DNA from: Malachius bipustulatus
Taxonomy: Eukaryota > Arthropoda > Insecta > Coleoptera > Melyridae
Direction of reading: 5' to 3'
Length of the DNA: 64,000 nt
NCBI GenBank assembly: GCA_910589415.1
Contig: OU342630.1
Span: 28,057,867 to 28,121,866 of the forward strand
Numbering within the stretch: the first letter of the stretch is position 1; every line of letters begins with the position of its first letter. The notes below the pieces were generated by a model. It had not been told where the DNA came from, did not search any database, and worked only from the letters and a program-made list of their open reading frames with translations. Positions 59,100 through 64,000 of this stretch are shown here, piece by piece. A program made the position numbers and the translations under genes.

Positions 59100-59328
59100 T
59101 ACAGGGTGATTCACATTCGATGGTCCCTTAGACGTTTACGGGAAACGAGTCATTGGATTTTTTTGAAAATTTAGCCATGCACTTGAATAATTGGCTCTGC
59201 TTCTGAAAATTTAGTCACTTGAATAATTGGCTCTGCTCTATCGATCTAAAATATTTTCGGCATTGCGACGTTGCCGCGTATTTCGAAAAATTGCAACAAC
59301 ATTGATATTTTAAATGAGACACCCTGTA
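59100..59328. mobile_element. Short MITE, inverted copy of 29925-30121, with internal duplication
   Basis: TACAGGGTGATTCACATTCG to GAGACACCCTGTA. It carries two tandem copies of ACTTGAATAATTGGCTCTGC (59180 and 59217), where the other copy has only one. Confidence 0.75.
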
Positions 59329-59426
59329 TATTATTACATTTTTAGATTGTCTGACAAAAAATTCAGTAAGAATGCTTTTCACAGTTTGACTTTAAACTGA
59401 ATAGCTTTAGAGTCTCGTATAAACAA

Positions 59427-59600
59427 GTGAAAATCGACATTTTCCATTTTTAAAGCAGCTTACAATGAAAACGGCTCAAGGAAGCAAAAAACGGTTTACA
59501 TGTCCCTATCTTAACTTTTTACGTGGTATCCTATCGTGCGGATAAAATTATTATACAGGGGGATGAAAATTATCAGGTGTTTCATCAATTTGACACAAGG
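59427..59600. repeat. Copy related to the window-end foldback arm
   Basis: AAACAAGTGAAAATCGA, ACGGCTCAAGG, ACGGTTTACATGTCC and TACAGGGGGATGAAAATTAT match 63680-63840 in the same orientation with moderate divergence. Confidence 0.6.
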
Positions 59601-59719
59601 CACATTTTGTCATGAAACTCCGGAAACATATCCGGGATTTGAATACAATAATTTAGAACAATTTTTTCCAGTATCTAACTTTTTTTGAAATCTCTATCGC
59701 GAAGCAAAAAATCAAATTA

Positions 59720-60594
59720 TACAGACTGACCGTTTTTCGCGTGCCACTATGGGGATCTCGCTTATCTTAAGAGATACGAAGTTGGTTATTAGGGCAAAGT
59801 AGCGTATTTTTGTGCTGATTGATAATCTGAAAAGAAATTTGAGCTGTCACTATTAGTTGTCAGAATATTAAAAAAAAAAAATGAAATTTTCATTTTTTGT
59901 TTTTATTTTTAAGCCAAGAAGGTTGTTGCCGCTCTGGATAACGGTTCAAATACGTTTCTGCGGTGATATGGGCATTTAGATGCGAAGTGTAATAAATTTG
60001 TAGCATATCTCTGTGTTCTTCACTTGAAAAAGGCATTTTCGCATTATAAACGTAACAACACTAACACAAGATACAAACTGTCAAAGTTTTGTTGAAAACA
60101 AAAGACCCTTGACATTTTTTCAAAGCACTCTGCATACAAGATGAGAAATTCTATTTTCGCCAAACATTCAATAATGAAATAACATGTGTGATACATCGTT
60201 GTAAAGAGAAAAATTAAAGTAATCTAAAAATGGAAAAATTCAATATGGCGCCCATAAGAAAAAAAAAAGCTGAACATCGATTTTCTTTTATCTCAAGTGC
60301 TAGAGCTATTGTAAAATTATTTTTGGGTTCCTTGTTGAAAAGTGTTGAAAAAAAAACTTAACAATGTTTCAGTTAAAAATGGCTTGAATTGGTTTTTGAA
60401 TAAAAAAATAAAAACAAAAATTGAAAATTTCAGTTTTTTTGAAATATTTTGACAACTAATAGTGACAGCTCAAATTTCTTTCCAGATTATCAATCAGCAC
60501 AAAAATACGCTACTTTGCCCTAATTTAACCAACTTCGTATCTCTTAAGATAAGCGAGATCCCCATAGTGGCACGCGAAAAACGGACAGTCCGTA
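59720..60594. mobile_element. Foldback element, ~150 bp arms
   Basis: TACAGACTGACCGTTTTTCG is mirrored by CGAAAAACGGACAGTCCGTA. Arms continue through GATCTCGCTTATCTTAAGAG and GAGCTGTCACTATTAGTTGT. The loop contains CAATATGGCGCCCATAAG, similar to the motif in the 885 and 5349 elements. The open frame at 60462-60716 is arm sequence. Confidence 0.75.
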
Positions 60595-62009
60595 TAGCCT
60601 TCTTTGCGAAGACGACGCAGGCGGGGTTTAAAATAAAAATTCCAGTTTGTTATCGTAAAAAGTATGGGTCATCGGGCTGTATTTTCAAAATTTCAAAATT
60701 GGACTCCTTCAAATAGCGAAAATACAGGGGTGTATTCATCTTAAATACGACACACTGTATAACATTTTTGTATTAAAATTTGCGATTCCGGACAGGGAGC
60801 TCTAATCAGGCATCAATGAGGAAATAACTTACCTACATGATAATATTCCGATACGAAATAGCAAATAGCAAAATATTCGTAACGAAATAATCGCCGGAGG
60901 TCAATCAGTGATAATAACTAAATTCAAATTTATTCGGATAGGTATTCAACATAACTAACAAGATACACAAACAGACAAGACTCCTTTTATAGTGGTGCAT
61001 TAAGGCTACTAGACAGAACAATGAATCACCGAGGAGATGCAATATCCTCAGTTTCGAAAGATTTGTAGTTACACATTGATATCATGTAGGTTGACTGGGA
61101 GGATGTAATCATATTGTCTTACGCCGGAGCAACCTCTGCCGTTTGCACATCGCAACCTTGCGCTCTTCTGCCTTATTCGCTCTCAGAGCTAGCACCAGGT
61201 CATGGGGAAGACACCTTCTAATAGTCTAAAGGGCCAATAATCTTCAACTAGAAATAAATAAAAATATTTTGAGTTACCAACATAAATAATTGACAGAAGA
61301 AGCCGTTGCTTGCAACTCATTAAAAAAATTTGATTTCCTTCCAGTTATTTATTCGGGACTAATTTGACTAACGGCGTTTACTCGCTAGGCACAAGCTGGT
61401 AAGAATCTACATATTGCCATCAATATGATGTTTTTTTTGGATTCATCTTATTTGAATCCGAGAAAGTAAAATTTCAGGAAGCAATGTATCTCTTTATCTT
61501 AACTAGTGGACATGTAAAAAAAAATGGTCGAGTGCTCTCGTCAACTTATTCCCCGGAGCATGCATACTAAGTATAATCGAAAGAAGTAATTTCCCCTACT
61601 TCATGCTACCCTACCTAACTTAAAATTTCTTTCCTTGATTACTCAAAATTGCAGTAGTAGTTCAGTCTATAAAACTTGTTAACTAATTCAAAATAATTTT
61701 CGTTCAAAGATTTTATAAAGTAATAGGTAGGTACTATCTTATTTTTTCAAGATTTGTAAATTGCATTGTTGCAAAGGTGTAGTAAAAATGGAGATATAAA
61801 TGCCCGATGAATGCCCGATGATACCCTATTCATTGCATTTTTTCATTTTAGATGGTGGGTGGCACCTAGCACGCATTAATACCGCCTTATAGCATTATTT
61901 TGACGCTTAGCCCATTATTTTCTTCGATGGATTAAATTGAATTTCTCAACTAGGTTCGTCTTAGTTCACCTTAGTTATTAGAAAATATTCGCTCAGTTAT
62001 TCGCTCTAA
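60595..62009. other. No recognisable feature
   Basis: AT-rich with a mild GC rise near 61120-61220. No domain or repeat identified. Confidence 0.35.
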
Positions 62010-63085
62010 TAATATGGTGAAGACAGATACATCGATGTTTAAATGGTTATTTACATCTCATCAGTCTGACACATCACCACCACCAGAGGAGTGTGCCGAA
62101 CAGAAAGAAAACCAACACACAAGCATATTGATTTGTCGGAAACATAGTGACTTGCAAGGCAAATCCCATCTGACGACCGAAAAGTCATACAATTTTAATA
62201 TGTCATCAGAGATTCTCTCTGAGAAATTTGCAATTTTTTCACTACCATGTCTGACAGTTCACTGAAAAAACAATTAAAAAGCTGCATTTCTAGGAATACA
62301 GCTTTGGGACTATAGCTCAGGTCTAAAATAATAGTAGTCACTACTGACATTACTAAAAAAACTATTTTGGATAAGCGGCAAACAGAAAATTTTCCTCTAA
62401 ACATCAGTTTCTGCGTGCCGCTTCTCTGAAATTACTTTTATTTCATACTAATACATTATAACTAGATAAACGCTTGGTTACCGTAACTATAAACATACTC
62501 ATAACTCCCTTGGGACTGTTATGAATCCATAACTCCCTCTAATTCTAATATTACTATTGGTTTAATTCTGGTAACCATTGGATGTTGCTTTTGTTATTGC
62601 ATTGTTGGTTGCATATTTGGATTTCATATGTCATTTTCTACAAACTTTTCAGTTGATATATCCATGGTAATCAATAATCATGGTTACTCAATTATTAAAA
62701 ACATTTGTTTAATTTTAAAAACCAACAGATTTCGTTTTTATATTTCATTTAGTATAAAATAAAATAGATTATGTATCACGGGAGTTATTAGATGTTAATA
62801 ACCTCGGGCAACTTAACAATCCCTCGGGACTAACGTCCCTCGGGATTGCAATATGTTGCCCTCTGTAATTAACATCCTCATAACTCCCTTGATACATAAA
62901 TAACTATTTCAGTATGTCAGTTAGTGACTATTATTTTGGATCTGAACTTTAGCTCCGTCTCTGATTTGTTTATGGAGATTCGCAAGGTAATTGTTTTCTC
63001 AGTGAACTGTCAGAGATGGTAGTGAAAAAATTGCAGTTTTCCCTAAGAGAATCTCCAATGACATCTTGCAAGTTGTAAAACGACA
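62010..63085. mobile_element. Foldback element of the 13000 family, with an inserted MITE
   Basis: Left arm 62010-62365 and right arm 62920-63085 are inverted copies (AGTCACTACTGACAT / ATGTCAGTTAGTGACT; ACCATGTCTGACAGTTCACT / AGTGAACTGTCAGAGATGGT). The right arm is shorter. The loop contains the MITE at 62769-62899. Confidence 0.65.
62769..62899. mobile_element. MITE with TTATGTATCACGGGAGTTAT ends
   Basis: The two 60-bp arms (TTATGTATCACGGGAGTTAT and ATAACTCCCTTGATACATAA, with AACCTCGGGCAAC inside) meet around CCCTCGGGA-CTAACG-TCCCTCGGGA. Fragments of the same motif (ATAACTCCCTTGGGACTG) lie at 62501 and 62530. Confidence 0.75.
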
Positions 63086-63404
63086 ATAATAGAGGTATGG
63101 AAAATACATCTTACGGTTTCTTGCTCTAAGATTCGCTCTGAGAATGGCGTTCGGTGCGGAAGGAAACGCGACTCGTGAATTGGCGTGGGCTAAAACAGCC
63201 TAGCGCACAGCGATCTGTTTATCAATCTAGTTGTTGTAACTTTCAATATCAGATTTATTGTTATGATGATTTTTAACAGCGGCGCACAATCAGTTTACCA
63301 CCATCTTTTAATTTTTCTTTAATTAATTCTTAAAATAGGAAATAGGGACGATAAAAAGCCTAGCCCTGGCAGGACAAGTGAAAGTTTGAACTTGTTTGAC
63401 ATTA

Positions 63405-64000
63405 TACAGGGTGAATTATAAAAAACGCCCCAAGCGATAACTCCGTTAATTTTGAAGATATGACAAAACTTTTTGGAACAAAGTGGCGTAGTTTATCATC
63501 ATCTATATGTTGAGATAAACGATCGATCAACACAACTTTCTGTTTAACCGGAAGTAACATCAACTTCGGGTTTTTAAATAGAACACCCTGTAAAACTTTA
63601 TATTTTTTAAATGTCTGAAGAAATCTAATACAGGTGGTTTTCACCATTGGAATTTAGATTGAGCGGTTTATGAGTTATAAACAAGTGAAGATCGAAAATT
63701 TTCAACTTCAAAGCAGTGTAGAACTAGAACGGCTCAAGATATCTAAAAACGGTTTACATGTCCTTATCTTAACTTTTGACATAGTATCCTACTATGTGGT
63801 TTAAATTTTAATACAGGGTGATGAAAAATCGGATAATTTTCATCACCCTGTATTAAAATTTACTCTACATAGTGGGATAAAACATGAAAAGTTAGGATAG
63901 GGACATGCAAACTGTTTTTAGATATCTTGAGCCGTTCTAGTTCTACACTGCTTTGAAGTTGAAAATTTTCGATCTTCACTTGTTTATAACTCATAAACCG
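63405..64000. mobile_element. Foldback element truncated by the window end
   Basis: Begins TACAGGGTGAATTATAAA. The sequence is a near-perfect palindrome centred at about 63832 (inner TACAGGGTGATGAAAAATC mirrored), so the right arm should end outside the window near 64259. Arms include CGGCTCAAGATATCTAAAAA and its complement. Confidence 0.8.

Noticed and set aside
1..64000. CRISPR arrays, tRNA, rRNA, bacterial operons
   Set aside because: No regularly spaced direct repeats, no cloverleaf or rRNA sequence, and the transposon content is eukaryotic.

Overview
This is AT-rich, repeat-dense nuclear DNA of an animal, most likely an insect. The transposon mix supports this: a Penelope-like element, BEL/Pao, an IS630-Tc1-mariner relative, RTE-type LINEs, RNase H-bearing LINEs, and many foldback elements and MITEs with ACAGGGTG...CACCCTGT ends. 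The order is not resolved. I find no intact host gene, no tRNA or rRNA and no CRISPR. The window looks like intergenic or intronic sequence filled with mobile DNA of different ages, with a few GC-richer, repeat-free islands that may be regulatory.

Layout. 0.9-6.9 kb: four foldback elements, one carrying a nested palindrome with two oppositely oriented hammerhead-ribozyme motifs. 8.3-8.9 kb: broken Ty3/gypsy-type gag. 12-13.4 kb and 15.7-16.5 kb: foldback families. 16.8-19.4 kb: graveyard of at least four LINE remnants. 20.3, 27.4, 39.4 and 52 kb (weaker at 7.6, 14.1, 49.3): GC-richer islands without coding signal. 22.5-23.6 kb: MITE abutting a LINE RNase H remnant. 25-31 kb: MITEs and a LINE fragment. 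32.6-35.2 kb: minus-strand BEL/Pao pol, cut by a LINE insertion and by a foldback element that sits exactly where the catalytic core is missing. 35.3-37.4 kb: foldback element with ~0.5 kb arms around a broken transposase whose acidic residues fit a DD41D pattern, with a second element boundary nested inside its arms. 39.8-43.4 kb: nearly intact Penelope-like element. 43.5-44.8 kb: two adjoining foldbacks. 47-48.5 kb: more repeats. 54.5-56.6 kb: decayed LINE. 59-64 kb: more foldbacks and MITEs, the last running off the window.

The most informative object is the Penelope-like element (39827-43425). It shows a 12-bp target-site duplication, a 5'-truncated tandem copy in front of a full copy, a short inverted tail that includes the copy-copy junction, a hammerhead ribozyme near the end of each copy, and an open reading frame broken by only one visible frameshift. 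The same ribozyme architecture (type I, very short stem III) occurs twice, in opposite orientations, inside the palindrome at 1711-2014, suggesting a small non-coding relative or passenger of such elements.
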